Part shown: piece after piece, positions 11,570-21,060 of the stretch
Layout: each line of letters opens with the position of its first letter
How positions within the stretch are numbered: the first letter of the stretch is position 1
Assembly (NCBI GenBank): GCA_014529385.2
Contig: CM043969.1
Span: 11,385,001 to 11,449,000, forward strand
Source of the DNA: Adiantum capillus-veneris
Taxonomy: Eukaryota; Streptophyta; Polypodiopsida; Polypodiales; Pteridaceae
DNA: 64,000 nucleotides
Direction of reading: 5' to 3'
Made by a program: the position numbers and the translations under genes
The notes under the pieces: generated by a model
What the model was told of the DNA's origin: nothing
The model's database searches: none
The model's input: only the letters and a program-made list of their open reading frames with translations

Positions 11570-13731
11570 GGATATGAACTTCAACTTTTGCTTTTACACT
11601 TTGTTTGGAGGTTGTTATAATTATGTTTCCATATGCAAAACTTTGGCTCGACAAATGATGGGAATTGATTCTGATATCGATACAACCAGACGTACATTAT
11701 TGCAACATATCATCAAACCAAAGGAGTTGGTGGAGTTATCGGACGATCCATCCAATGTTAGAATTGCCAAAATTCTGCGTCAAAAATACTTCAGTGAGTT
11801 AAAAAGTATTGTGTCACCTTAGGAAATGATGGAGGTGTGTGACAGTGCAAGAATAAGTTTCAAAGCTTATGAAGCTTTGTATAAAATTGTAACAATAGGA
11901 CACATAGCAAAAGGTCTTTTCAGATTGCTACCAACACCTTACAGTGTTAGCATTGCCAAATGATGTGCCAACAATGATGTTGCAAGTTTGTTAGGTGGAT
12001 TTCAATGTGTCAAGGACGTCATGACATTAGAAGATGGAAAATCCTTTCGCTACAACGAGTTCAACAATGTGTATGTCGACTTGTTGAAACTCCAGGAGTC
12101 AATGATCAGATTTTACGGGTTGACACAAGAAGAGTGTGGTGGCAAAGTAATTTTTGTTATGAAACTAGATGAGTGTCAGATTGTTAAAGGTCAGCGGCTC
12201 GAAAGGGTAAGCGTTACAATGATGAACAGGGCCTTGGTAGGTGTCGATGTTGAGATAAATGACAATGAGAAGGGAAAAACGTGTTTAGGTGTTCAATCAG
12301 AGAAGAATATCTGGTGGTTGGATGCTTTTCATCTCCCAAAAGAAACACATGAGTCCTTGAAGTGGTATTTCAATCATACGCCAATTGTTGACATCATTCG
12401 GCAACAACAAGAAGGACAAAGATTGCAGGTTTCAGACTTGGGTTCGTTCCAAGTTGAGTGGCATTTGGCCGGAGATTTGAAAACTCTTAAGTGCATGTTA
12501 GGTTGCAAACATGGTGCAATGACACTCTTTCCATGCTTTTATTGCTGCCATAGTAAAGTGTCCATGGGAACCGAGAGCAAGGTTGTCAAAGTCAGCAAAT
12601 CAAAGAGCGGTAAGGGAAAGAGTGGGAAAGTTGCAACCAACTCTGTGAAAGGTGTGTCTAATACACAAACAATAAGTAAATCACTAAAACAGTGGTTCCA
12701 AGGTATTCTTAGTTGTGATCAAAGTGTACCCCCTAATTGAGACATGGATGATCCCAATTGGGATCCTATTTTACCAATTCCACTAATTAATGTGCATGTT
12801 TGCACCCTTCATGCTCGTCTGCGAATTCTTGACAAGTTACTAATGTTACATATCAATTATGCTTGGAACATGGAGCCTGCAAAAAGAAGAGAAGAGTGTA
12901 TAAAGGAACTTGAGTCTATTTTATCAAGTGTTGGTCTACATGGTGGTGCAGTTGAGCTATTCAAAGACAAAAAGACATCTGGTAGTACACAAGATAGACC
13001 CAATAAAATATGTATGGGTGGTAGCAAAGCTCGACATTTGCTATCAGATTATTCGGCTTCTCAAAGTCAAACTGAGTTTCAATTGTGGAAAAAAGTGTGT
13101 GACATTACCACATAAAAAGGGAACGAAGCTGCTCTTGGAATTAAGCGTGCTCGTGTGTGGCAATCTGTCGATGATATATTTTCGTCTACTTGAAAAAGCA
13201 AAGCTGACTTCTGATGAGATATCCACTTTGAAGTTTGTGATCAACAGCTTCACTTCGCAAATGGTCGATGCTTGGGGAGAAACACACATAACACATTACA
13301 TGGTAAGTTTTGTTTTGTCTTTACAATCAGCGTTACAATATCATTGAACAAAAGCTTGTATTTTTCAGCATATTCTTTTTGCACATAGTGCATTTTTTCT
13401 CGACACTTTTGGTTCTTTGGGCATCTAGAGTAGCCAAGGAATGGAGCGCTCACACTATCAAGCAAAAGCGGTGTATTTTAAGAATACACGTCATGGAGGT
13501 GGAAAAAAAAAAAGCAATGCGTTACATGTAATGTTCAATTGGTTTTACAGAGTTTTGGCAGGGAGACAGAGAAAAAAGCCAAGAGTACAAAGGATTTTGA
13601 AATGCAGAATAGAAAAAGTTATTAACATTAGGCGATCAAATTCATACCATGCTTCAATAGCAAAAGATCGCTTCCGTCTATGGTTGGCAACAAGGAGAAG
13701 AGATGGCAGACGTTGGGTGCAAAATGAATAA
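11529..13731 (+). pseudogene. DDE-type transposase, decayed (superfamily not assigned)
   Basis: One frame carries most of the protein from 11,529 to about 13,115 with stops at 11,820, about 11,960 and 12,738. It then shifts frame, crosses an intron at 13,303-13,368 (ATG|GTAAGT ... TTTTTCAG), and ends at 13,731. Candidate catalytic residues are D in KLDECQ (12,168), D in GDLKTLK (12,474) and E in QGMERSH (13,444). A Cys-rich loop (CMLGCKHG, then FPCFYC) follows the second D, and HVCTLHARLRI follows that. The relic at 36.46 kb keeps the same block with WSTQGMEKSH where this copy has a TAG (13,426), consistent with a TGG to TAG change. DDE assignment rests on this motif order. The layout resembles uncharacterised animal transposase-like proteins that I remember, not hAT, MuDR, CACTA or Harbinger. 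Stops and frameshift make this copy non-functional unless repaired in RNA. Confidence 0.65.
13303..13368 (+). other. predicted intron in the transposase gene
   Basis: Donor ATG|GTAAGT and acceptor TTTTTCAG|CAT, phase 0. Joining the flanks aligns the reading with the intronless relic at 36,462, where HILYAHGAYF follows directly after CAG. Confidence 0.65.
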
Positions 13732-14019
13732 ATTTTTGATCACCAAAAGAATTTGTTGTAACCTCGGATTTTGATGTTAATCAATTGTCGACACTTAGTT
13801 TTTGACCCGTGTGTGAATTCTCTTTCAATTATGAGTTTATTTAGATTTTTAATCATTTTTTAAGTTTTTAATTTTTTAAAGATTTTTGGGCCTATTTAAG
13901 TCAAAACTCACTTTTTAAAGTTCATTTCTCATTCGCACGTTCTAGAAGATCCACTCGAGCCAAAGCGAGCACACACTCATATCTTGATCACGATAGAACC
14001 TACTCAAGAGAAAATCAGT

Positions 14020-15324
14020 ATGCACGTCGATGACACCACCGCCACTCACAACACAACAGATTCAGCGCCCGCACTTGATACACAATCCCTAGCTTCAAAT
14101 CCAACATCACAACCATCTCCAAATGCCACACAACCTCCTCAACCATCTCATGCACAAGAAGAAACCACTACCACATCCCAATCCCAACCCGCACCGCATA
14201 CACAGCCCACATCTTCAGATCCAACGCCAGAAGCCCATCTAGATAACATGCAACCTCCCCAACCATCTGCTTCACACGAGGAAACCATTGCCACATCGAA
14301 TCCCGCGCCGCAATCGCATGACGATAACCCAACACCACAACCAGTCACAGAGCCCATCCAACCCCCAAACCCTTCTATTCCAGATGATCAAACTACCATG
14401 TGCCAAATTTTTGGGGATCTTCCACCGTTACATCAAGCCCACCGCACAGCTTTGCCGGATCCTCCACCAATCTCTGAGATCAACCCTGAGCCACTACAAA
14501 ATGAGCAGGTTCCACCTGTTGTTCGTACACCTGTTGCTCAAGCAACCTCGCAAACTCCACCAATAAAGATGCGTTTCAAACAGTGCGCAAAAAGAAAAAC
14601 ACCAGAGAAGGATAGACGGGCTGCCAAGAAAAGAAAGGAAGAGGCACGCCAGGAAAAAGAAAGAGCCGCCAAAGAAGCTGAGAGCAGAGAAAAGGAAGAA
14701 GCAAGAAGACGAGAGGTGGAAGAATGGGAGAGAGCCGAGGCTGAGAGAGCTCATTTGGAAAACCTTCAAGCACGGGCCGAAGCAGAGAGAAGAGCAGTTG
14801 AAGAGAGAGCCACAGCAACACAACAGGCACAGGCTGGCAGCTCTCGGCCACTCAAAGGACCTCAGAGAGCTAAGAAATGTCCAAAGAGAAAGAAGGACAA
14901 TCTCACAGTTGAAGAGCAACAAACTCAAGCAGAGAGGAGAGAAAAGTTTAGAAATGACCCTCCTCAATGGGCCAGACTACCAGCTCCCCCTCCACCACCT
15001 GTGGCACAGAAGAAGAGAAGATGGAAGCCAGGAACGGTGGCCTTGAGGGAAATTAGAAAGTATCAAAAATCTACTGATCCAATCATACCAAAAGAATCTT
15101 TTTCGCGTGTTGTTAGAGAAATTATGGAAGAGTGTAGTGACTCTGTCACTCGACTCCAAGGCAGAGCACTCTTGGCACTACAGGATGCGGCGGAAGACAT
15201 TTTGGTGCAGCTCTTCAAGGACGGCGTGTCCTGTATGGTGCATGCCAAGAGAGTCACCCTCAAAGTGACGGACTTAGCATTAGCAATTAGATTGAGAGAT
15301 GAGGCCTGTTTATATAAGAACTAG
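14020..15324 (+). CDS. histone H3/CENH3-like protein with long N-terminal extension, transposon-borne
   Basis: An intact frame of 434 codons from the ATG at 14,020 (open 12 codons further upstream, but without an ATG). Residues 1-180 are rich in P, T, Q and S. Residues about 183-310 are alternately K/R and E, predicting a long charged helix with many nuclear-localisation-like runs. Residues about 331-430 are a histone H3 core: PGTVALREIRKYQKST differs from the canonical H3 stretch at one position, followed by helix 1 (FSRVVREIMEE), helix 2 (ALLALQDAAEDILVQLF), HAKRVTL and helix 3 (LALAIRLRDEA). Between REI and ALQ there are 17 residues against 16 in canonical H3. A longer loop 1, and IPxxSF before helix 1, are features of plant CENH3. 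A TATA-like cctatttaag lies at 13,891. The gene sits directly after the transposase, as in the relic at 37.2 kb. Role unknown; chromatin targeting is inference. Confidence 0.85.
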   Translation: MHVDDTTATHNTTDSAPALDTQSLASNPTSQPSPNATQPPQPSHAQEETTTTSQSQPAPHTQPTSSDPTPEAHLDNMQPPQPSASHEETIATSNPAPQSHDDNPTPQPVTEPIQPPNPSIPDDQTTMCQIFGDLPPLHQAHRTALPDPPPISEINPEPLQNEQVPPVVRTPVAQATSQTPPIKMRFKQCAKRKTPEKDRRAAKKRKEEARQEKERAAKEAESREKEEARRREVEEWERAEAERAHLENLQARAEAERRAVEERATATQQAQAGSSRPLKGPQRAKKCPKRKKDNLTVEEQQTQAERREKFRNDPPQWARLPAPPPPPVAQKKRRWKPGTVALREIRKYQKSTDPIIPKESFSRVVREIMEECSDSVTRLQGRALLALQDAAEDILVQLFKDGVSCMVHAKRVTLKVTDLALAIRLRDEACLYKN

Positions 15325-15537
15325 TTTATCCCATGTAACCTTTTTATCACATTTGTGGCTCTACTGAGAGTTTGTAATCTTTTGAATCAATACCAATGAT
15401 CAGATTTTGTATCAGTGTCTTGAGTAATTTTAAACTATGTTTTGAGAACTTCAACAATTTTAAGTTGTTATTTGTTAACTGTTCATTTTGACAAATGCTC
15501 AACAGTGGATTTTTTTTTTTGAAAGCTGCCAAAACAA

Positions 15538-15789
15538 TGTTCCAAACCATGCAGAATGGTGCTAAAACACCTCCAAGGAGGTGTACTAGCATGGAAGTGA
15601 AATTTTTTTTAAAAGAAAAAAGCCCTGTGCACCACGGCGCGCATAGAGCTGTTTTGACCTCAGTGTTCCAAACCATGCAGAATGGTGCTAAAACACCTCC
15701 AAGGAGGTGTACTAGCATGAAAGTGAAAAAAAAATTTAAAAAAAAGCCCTGTGCGCCACGGCGCGCACATGGCTTTTTTTTTTTTCACT
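15538..15789. repeat. 126-bp tandem duplication
   Basis: Two units starting at 15,538 and 15,664, nearly identical over tgttccaaaccatgcagaat, acacctccaaggaggtgt and actagcatg, with small changes in the A-rich part. Each unit contains acctccaaggaggt, itself a perfect palindrome, and a GC-rich core cgccacggcgcgc. It lies in the gap where the + and - strand genes of the transposon converge. Confidence 0.9.
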
Positions 15790-15801
15790 TTCATGCTAGT
15801 A
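15710..15801. repeat. long near-perfect hairpin between convergent genes
   Basis: From tactagcatgaaagtgaaaa the sequence runs through aagccctgtgcgcc and back as ggcgcgcacatggctt and ttttcactttcatgctagta. Almost all of the 92 bp can fold on itself, with a loop of only a few bases near 15,755. The position between convergent 3' ends suggests a transcription stop, a small-RNA source or an internal foldback element; the sequence alone does not choose. Confidence 0.85.
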
Positions 15802-16027
15802 CAGCTGTATACACCCCTCTACACCCCTCCTACTGCTCAAAAAAACTCAAAAATGAATAAAAATGGAAAAATATATGTAGACATTGCCTGCACAATACCA
15901 GTACACCAGAGGCGATAGAACACTTCAAAAAACAAAACTTTTTTTATTACAAGAGATATTACATCATGGTTTATGCATTTCTTGACGGATTACATCGGTA
16001 GGAATTGCAAGAGGGGCTGAATCGACA

Positions 16028-17474
16028 TCAAATGTCTTTACAAATTTGGTATGGGTTTGTAATTCCTTGACCTAAGCTTAAAGTACAGTGGGAAAGGATG
16101 GATCCAGAGTGCTTGCCTGTAAATGCATACAAAGCAGCCTCTCTATCGACCAATATACATTTATGGGCATTTAAAGTGAGAGAGTCTTCAGCAAGGATGG
16201 CACTCAAAGCTTTGCACTTGAGGAGCTCCGCTGTACCATGCTTGGAGAAGCCCGTGTATACAACTCTAATAATTGAGGGGCCCAAGTGGCTCAGGTAGTG
16301 CCACAAAGAGCTATCTCTGCCTGTAGGGTTGCTGCGGGAACCACCAGCTCGCATTGCAAATTTATCAACATGATATGCAGTCTGCAAAACAATTTATAAA
16401 TTTAAACTCTTGTTGTAATGAATTATACACAAATAATCAAGTTATAATAAGTTTACCTCTGTCTCTTCATCCATCTCTTCAAGTGATTTTTTGGTAAGGT
16501 CGATGCTAGAGCGATCATCTTTTCCCGTAGAGATCAAAGGTTTGTGCGGTTGAAAAGCACTCTCAGGAACGCTTTCATAGAAAGAGGCACACGATTTGAT
16601 CTCTACAAGTGTTGAAGCGACGGTCTGCACCAATGTTTGTTCATTCTTAGTGGGAAAGAATGAGAGGCCGTCTAAAATACTTTGATCTTCAAAGTCAATT
16701 TCAAATTCTATCTTCTCTTGCTTTCCACTAGGATCCTTCATCCCTGCATAGATAGCTAGCACAAAGAGAGACTCGTCTTCTCTAAGTCCCAATGTTTTGG
16801 AAATGTCATCAAGAAATAGGAAGTGGATGACCATCGACGACCACTGCATGGAGAGAAAGAATTTGTAGCTCCGGCACTTCTTCCAACACGTCATCTCCCC
16901 AAATCATTCTATCATCCTTCTCAATTGTATTGGGCTCTTGTAATAGGACAAGTGCCATTGATGCCTCCGCCTGCTCATCCACCTCCTCGATAACTTCATT
17001 TGACTCCTCAACAAGAGTCACCGCTGGTTTCTTATTGGATTTTTCTTTTGATTTTCCCTTGTCAGTACCTTCAAGCACAAGCAAAACTAAAACCATGTCC
17101 CATGAGATGAATTGAGTGCCGATGTTTCCCATGCCCAGGTCCATGAGGTCTTCCTCATCCTCTGTCCTGTAATCCCGATCAGTGAGACTTTTAGTGAATC
17201 GCAACAATTGATAGCGAAAGTTTTTTTCAGTGGCGTAGAGGTGCTTGAGGAACTCCACTGGCACCCATGCCATGTCAGATCCCTCAAAGACTATGGCATA
17301 TTCTTCGATGTGTTGTGCCATGTAGTCAAGGAAGCTCTGGAATGCTTCCCCATGAAGATTTTCTGTGGCTTGTATGTCGATGAAGCCTTCAAAGACATTA
17401 ATTAGATCGTGTGCTCGATCTGCAAGTCCTATCTTTTCCAATTGTGAGAGAAGTGCGTCACTAGCTGTGGCCAT
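16028..17474 (-). pseudogene. transposon accessory gene B (unknown protein; one frameshift)
   Basis: Starts at the ATG at 17,474 (MATASDALL). Exon 1 runs to 16,457, then an intron 16,456-16,382 (GAG|GTAAAC ... TTTTGCAG), then exon 2 to the stop at 16,028, phase 0. Exon 1 is 1,018 nt and the frame changes once near 16,813-16,830. Comparison with the relic at 51.8-53.2 kb shows the homologous reading continues across this point, so a single-base indel is likely. The corrected product is about 456 residues. Residues about 30-85 (HGEAFQSFLDYMAQHIEEYA, WVPVEFL) are predicted helical and conserved in the relic. The middle is acidic (EEVDEQAEAS) and a second conserved block contains DISKTLGLREDESL. 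No known domain recognised, no signal peptide or membrane segment. Confidence 0.6.
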
Positions 17475-17787
17475 GGTTTTTTTCGAGGAGAAAATAGATA
17501 GAGAGCAGACAGAGAGAGCTTGAGAGCAAAGAGTATGAGTTTTGTGAATGTTATAAAAGCTTTTAAAAACTTATAAAGTCACTTATATACTGAAAGTCAC
17601 TTTTTAAAAAAATTTAAAAAAATTACAAAAATAACATAAAAGTATACTTTTACTTAATAAACGTGATTGGAAAGCACTTGCATTCCAAATCACTGAAATG
17701 GCATTTCACTCATAACGTTGGACATAAGATTTTACACAGAGATAAAATTCAAAACGCCAAAATCATTAATAGAATCATAATCTTTTA

Positions 17788-19066
17788 TCAATTACAAGAT
17801 TTTACAGAAATACATCGCGGAAATGTGATGTTCTCACATACAAAGCTCTTCTCTTTTCTAGAACGTATAACTTTATGGTTGATTACAAAGAGATATGGCT
17901 CTAACAAGGAATATCTAAGATTAAGATACTCGCGAAGATGACTGAGATGCCAATTGTTATTCACTAAGATGTCATGCACTGTATCATCATGGAGACATAT
18001 TTGCAGGTCAATGGATTCTCTAATTGCAACGTCAGAGTCTAGTGCTTCCCATTCTCCCTTCGTCAACTTCCATCTTCTGTATGGAAAAGCCATTGATAAG
18101 CTTTGCTTTGCGATATGGTATCTGAAGACCACATTCTCCGCAATTATAGACAACTTGATTCTATCTCCTTGATGGTTGACCACTTTCGTTTCCCATCCAG
18201 CTGCAAGAAAAGCAGATATTGCATCTCCCCCTTTGCAGGTCCACATTGTTGGTGTCCTGTGAACACTCTGCAAACAGAAAATATGTACAAACATATGAAG
18301 TGACATAAACGATGTCAAAGTTTCTTTATGAGAACCATAGGTGCACTTCATTGCTGCATGAACATCCATCTCGATTCTCCTTTTGGTTGCTGCTATTAAA
18401 GCACTATCTGGCTTAGGCCATTCGAAACTCTGCAAAGTTGGCAAGTTAACCGGAGAAAGATTGCCATACCCATTTCTTGTAGGTGTGATGTAAGTATGGT
18501 CGTAAAAAAAAAAGTTTTGTGATGCAAGCTCAGAGGAGGAACAACTAGCATAGAGCAACTTGCCAAGCTCAACATGGATGGCCTCAAAAGTTTCTGTGAA
18601 GGACTCTATTGGCTCCCACTCTACAAAATCGGATGGAAAGACATCTGTAAACATTACACAATCAAAGAAATCTTAAAACAACAAAGAAACTTACGCAGCA
18701 AAAATAGATAATCAAGAAAATCTAAGACTTTGACAGTGGTGTGAACTTACAATTTGCTGGAAACCTTGGTGGAGTCAACGCTGTCGTTAACTTTAGTTGT
18801 GAAGCCACATACACATGTTGAACCTTTGCAAGCCGCTTACCACTTTGGAGTTGTTTAAACTCCATTATTCTTCCCTTCCAATGGTGTTCCCGAGAAGCCA
18901 TGTGTCTCCTGGAGACCTTGTGTGCGCCTCTTGAGATGGGTTGCATTGTCAACCACATCAACCGTTTGAACTGTGTCATCACCCAGCACCCACTGTCATC
19001 TTGAACATTGCTGCATGACATGGAGTCAATAGCACTCCTGGGTCGTCGAGAACCTGATGATGACAT
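17788..19066 (-). CDS. transposon accessory gene C (unknown protein, two exons)
   Basis: I place the start at the ATG at 19,066 (MSSSGSRRPRSA). Exon 1 ends at 18,751, intron 18,750-18,645 (AATT|GTAAGT ... GTTTACAG), exon 2 runs from 18,644 to the stop at 17,788. The spliced length is 1,173 nt, an exact multiple of three, giving 390 residues without an internal stop. The N-terminus is Ser/Arg-rich. The rest contains FVEWEPIESF, a Trp-containing block (SFEWPKPDSAL), KGGDAISAFLAAGWETK and RRWKLTKGEWEALDSD, then a basic end. Nothing here matches a family I know. It is transcribed toward gene B in the same direction. Intact reading and correct splice phase suggest recent constraint or recent insertion. 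Confidence 0.6.
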
Positions 19067-19481
19067 GGAAAATAATGGCACAACCTGCACACAACACTTA
19101 CTGTTAATCGATGAACACCAATGAAAAATATGGACACAACTAACACACATCACTTACTACTATGATATAAAACTTGCAGGTTGGGAAAAGCTTGAGTGGA
19201 TACTCAAGCTTCAAAGAGAAAGAGAAATGGTAGATTTAAACAAAAGATATGCTGCAAAATCAGTTATAGATAGCAATGTGTAAGAAACTTACAGAGCAAT
19301 GGAAATCTTTACCTTGAGGAGAAAGTGCAAGCTTGAGGGGTAAGTTGCAATCTTGAGGAGCAAGCTGCACTCTTGAGAAGAATGCAGCAACCTTGAGAAG
19401 AATGTTGCAAGCTTGAGGGGGGAAAAGAGGTTCAAAACTCTGCTGCAGAGGTTTTTGGGAGGGAAAAGTGAAAGAGGGTAA

Positions 19482-19612
19482 GTGAGAGGAGAAGTGAGAG
19501 ATGGTACTGATAGAGAAGAGAGAGAAGAAGAGAGAGGAGAAGTGAGAGATGGGACAGTAGAGAGAGGAGATGTGAGAGATGGTACATTAGAGAGAGAAGT
19601 GATAGATGGTAC

Positions 19613-19694
<82 letters not shown>
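19482..19694. repeat. GA-rich stretch with (GA)n microsatellite
   Basis: Degenerate gagaggagaagtgagagatggtac units (19,482-19,615) run into about 39 pure GA units (19,616-19,694). It is the mirror image of the CT-rich stretch at 10.28-10.64 kb and forms the upstream region of gene C on the - strand. Confidence 0.9.
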
Positions 19695-19697
<3 letters not shown>

Positions 19698-19946
19698 TTC
19701 ATCACGTTTTTGAAGAGACCATATATTAAGAGAGTGGGAAAAACAAATTGACAGCCTCTAGAGAGAGAAAAGATTGGTTTTCACCCCAATATTTTAGAAA
19801 AAGGCTCTATTTTTATCATTTATAAGAGTTTCTCTCTTTATATTTTATGAAAGAGTACAAGTTTGACCAAACCTGCCACACCCACCATTTTTGTCCACAT
19901 GGAATCCACCCATTAGCCTAGCCCCTAACCCCATTTTTAATCCCAT

Positions 19947-19988
19947 GGCAAATAAAGAGACCCCCCTACACCCCATTCCCTTCCTAAT
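19947..19988. repeat. right terminal inverted repeat
   Basis: Ends CCCATTCCCTTCCTAAT; reverse complement of 10,098-10,139 with about five mismatches. GAC follows, matching the TAC to the left of the element apart from one base. Confidence 0.88.
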
Positions 19989-20663
19989 GACCCCAAACCC
20001 CCAATTCCACCCCCAATTTCACTAATTTCATGCTAATCCTTACTAATTTTGCTTCGTTTTCATGCTAATTTTACTAATTTCATTCTAATTTTTAGTAATT
20101 TTGACTAACCTTGCTAACCTAACCACTAACTATTGAAGTGTAAAGTATGTTAAATCCCCTTGTAAGAGGTGGAATCATCACTCTACTCAAGTTAATTGGG
20201 CTAATTTATGCCTAATTTGATGTTTGAGTGTTTGATTTTTTTGACCTACAATGGTCAATTTTAGAGCCGATTTGATGGTGCACACACTTGTGTGCGCAAT
20301 GATGCGTCTTCGCATGGAGCAAAGGAATACCTTGGAGTGTGATTACAATGTAAGTGCACTCACTTGCTCATGTCAATTCTTGATTGATTAATGTGGTTCA
20401 TTGGGTGCTAAGTATTTGCTAAAATTAGGTGTGTAACTCAATTGACCTACACTTTGCACCTAATTTGAGTCACTTGGAATGAAATTAATGGTCAAATTTT
20501 GACTAATGAACTTTATGTGTATCAAAATAATGCGTAATTCTCATCAAGAATTCATGTGTGTGCATAAAAATTATTGTGTGTGTAATGCACCAAAGAAGGA
20601 AAAAATTGTCATCTTGAAGCACACACCTAAAAATATACCCTTAAAAGCGTGCACACAATCCTT
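19989..20663 (+). mobile_element. second LARD internal copy, right part
   Basis: Resumes at ccccaaacccccaattcc exactly where the copy at 9929-10,097 was cut, and matches 4676-5392 with minor indels. Homology stops abruptly at about 20,663 (cacacaatccttt), where protease-like sequence on the - strand begins. Confidence 0.88.
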
Positions 20664-21039
20664 TCACATTTTTACAAGCCCCATACAAATCTCTTGATGA
20701 GTTATTGGCACCTCTAATCATCCACTCATGGTCTGTGTTTATCAGCCACTTGCCCTTCATGTAAAGACTCTTGGACATAAGATTAATTTCAAAGCCATGA
20801 GCTATCAATGCAACATATGGCACCTCAAGATCACCCACCTTGACTAAATTTGTTGTTGTAGCTCTTCCCCAATGACTTTTGAAGTAGCGGCTTTCATGGG
20901 AGGCTTCATCTTCTTCTTCATCATCCACAAGTCTAGCATGCATATCTCTTTGAGAAGACTGGTAGCATCCTACCACACTATCATTGCAATCACTCTCTTG
21001 GACATGTATCCCATGTGCCTTCAGTGACTCCCCCTTCAC
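20641..21039 (-). pseudogene. retropepsin-like (Ty3/gypsy protease) fragment
   Basis: An open - strand frame of 132 codons. Its C-terminal half (KVGDLEVPYVALIAHGFEIN, SKSLYMKGKW, DHEWMIRGANNS, LYGACKNVK) matches the retropepsin-like domain of plant gypsy polyproteins, where the family usually has ALIDxGSEIN. Here the catalytic Asp region reads ALIAHGFEIN, so the active-site Asp is lost. The N-terminal half is acidic (DDEEEDEASHESR). The frame is cut at the LARD junction on one side and by the 190-bp array on the other. Inactive relic. Confidence 0.7.
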
Positions 21040-21060
21040 CCTAAGATTATGGAGGAATTA

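Larger units (their letters stand above)
10098..19988. mobile_element. 9.9 kb TIR DNA transposon carrying a histone H3-like gene
   Basis: The ends form terminal inverted repeats of about 42 bp, starting ATTAGGAA, with about five mismatches. The insertion interrupts a LARD copy whose empty-site sequence is visible at 4660-4690. Comparison gives TAC before and GAC before the continuing sequence after, that is a 3-bp target duplication with one later change. Inside are five genes in two converging groups: + strand coiled-coil protein, transposase, H3-fold protein; - strand two unknown proteins. CT-rich (10.28-10.64 kb) and GA-rich (19.48-19.70 kb) stretches lie just inside the ends in mirror image. 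I could not assign a superfamily. The 3-bp duplication recalls CACTA and PIF/Harbinger, but the termini do not begin CACTA and the transposase shows neither family's motifs. Confidence 0.85.

Noticed and set aside
14148-14967. Antisense ORFs of 69-157 codons across the H3-like gene
   Set aside because: They mirror the P/T/Q-rich and K/E-rich coding of the + strand gene, read as Cys/Leu/Ser-rich low complexity, and overlap one another.
10098-19988. PIF/Harbinger or CACTA assignment of the TIR element
   Set aside because: The 3-bp target duplication would fit, but the ends do not start CACTA, the Harbinger-like ggccts word lies 25 bp inside, and the transposase motifs fit neither family.
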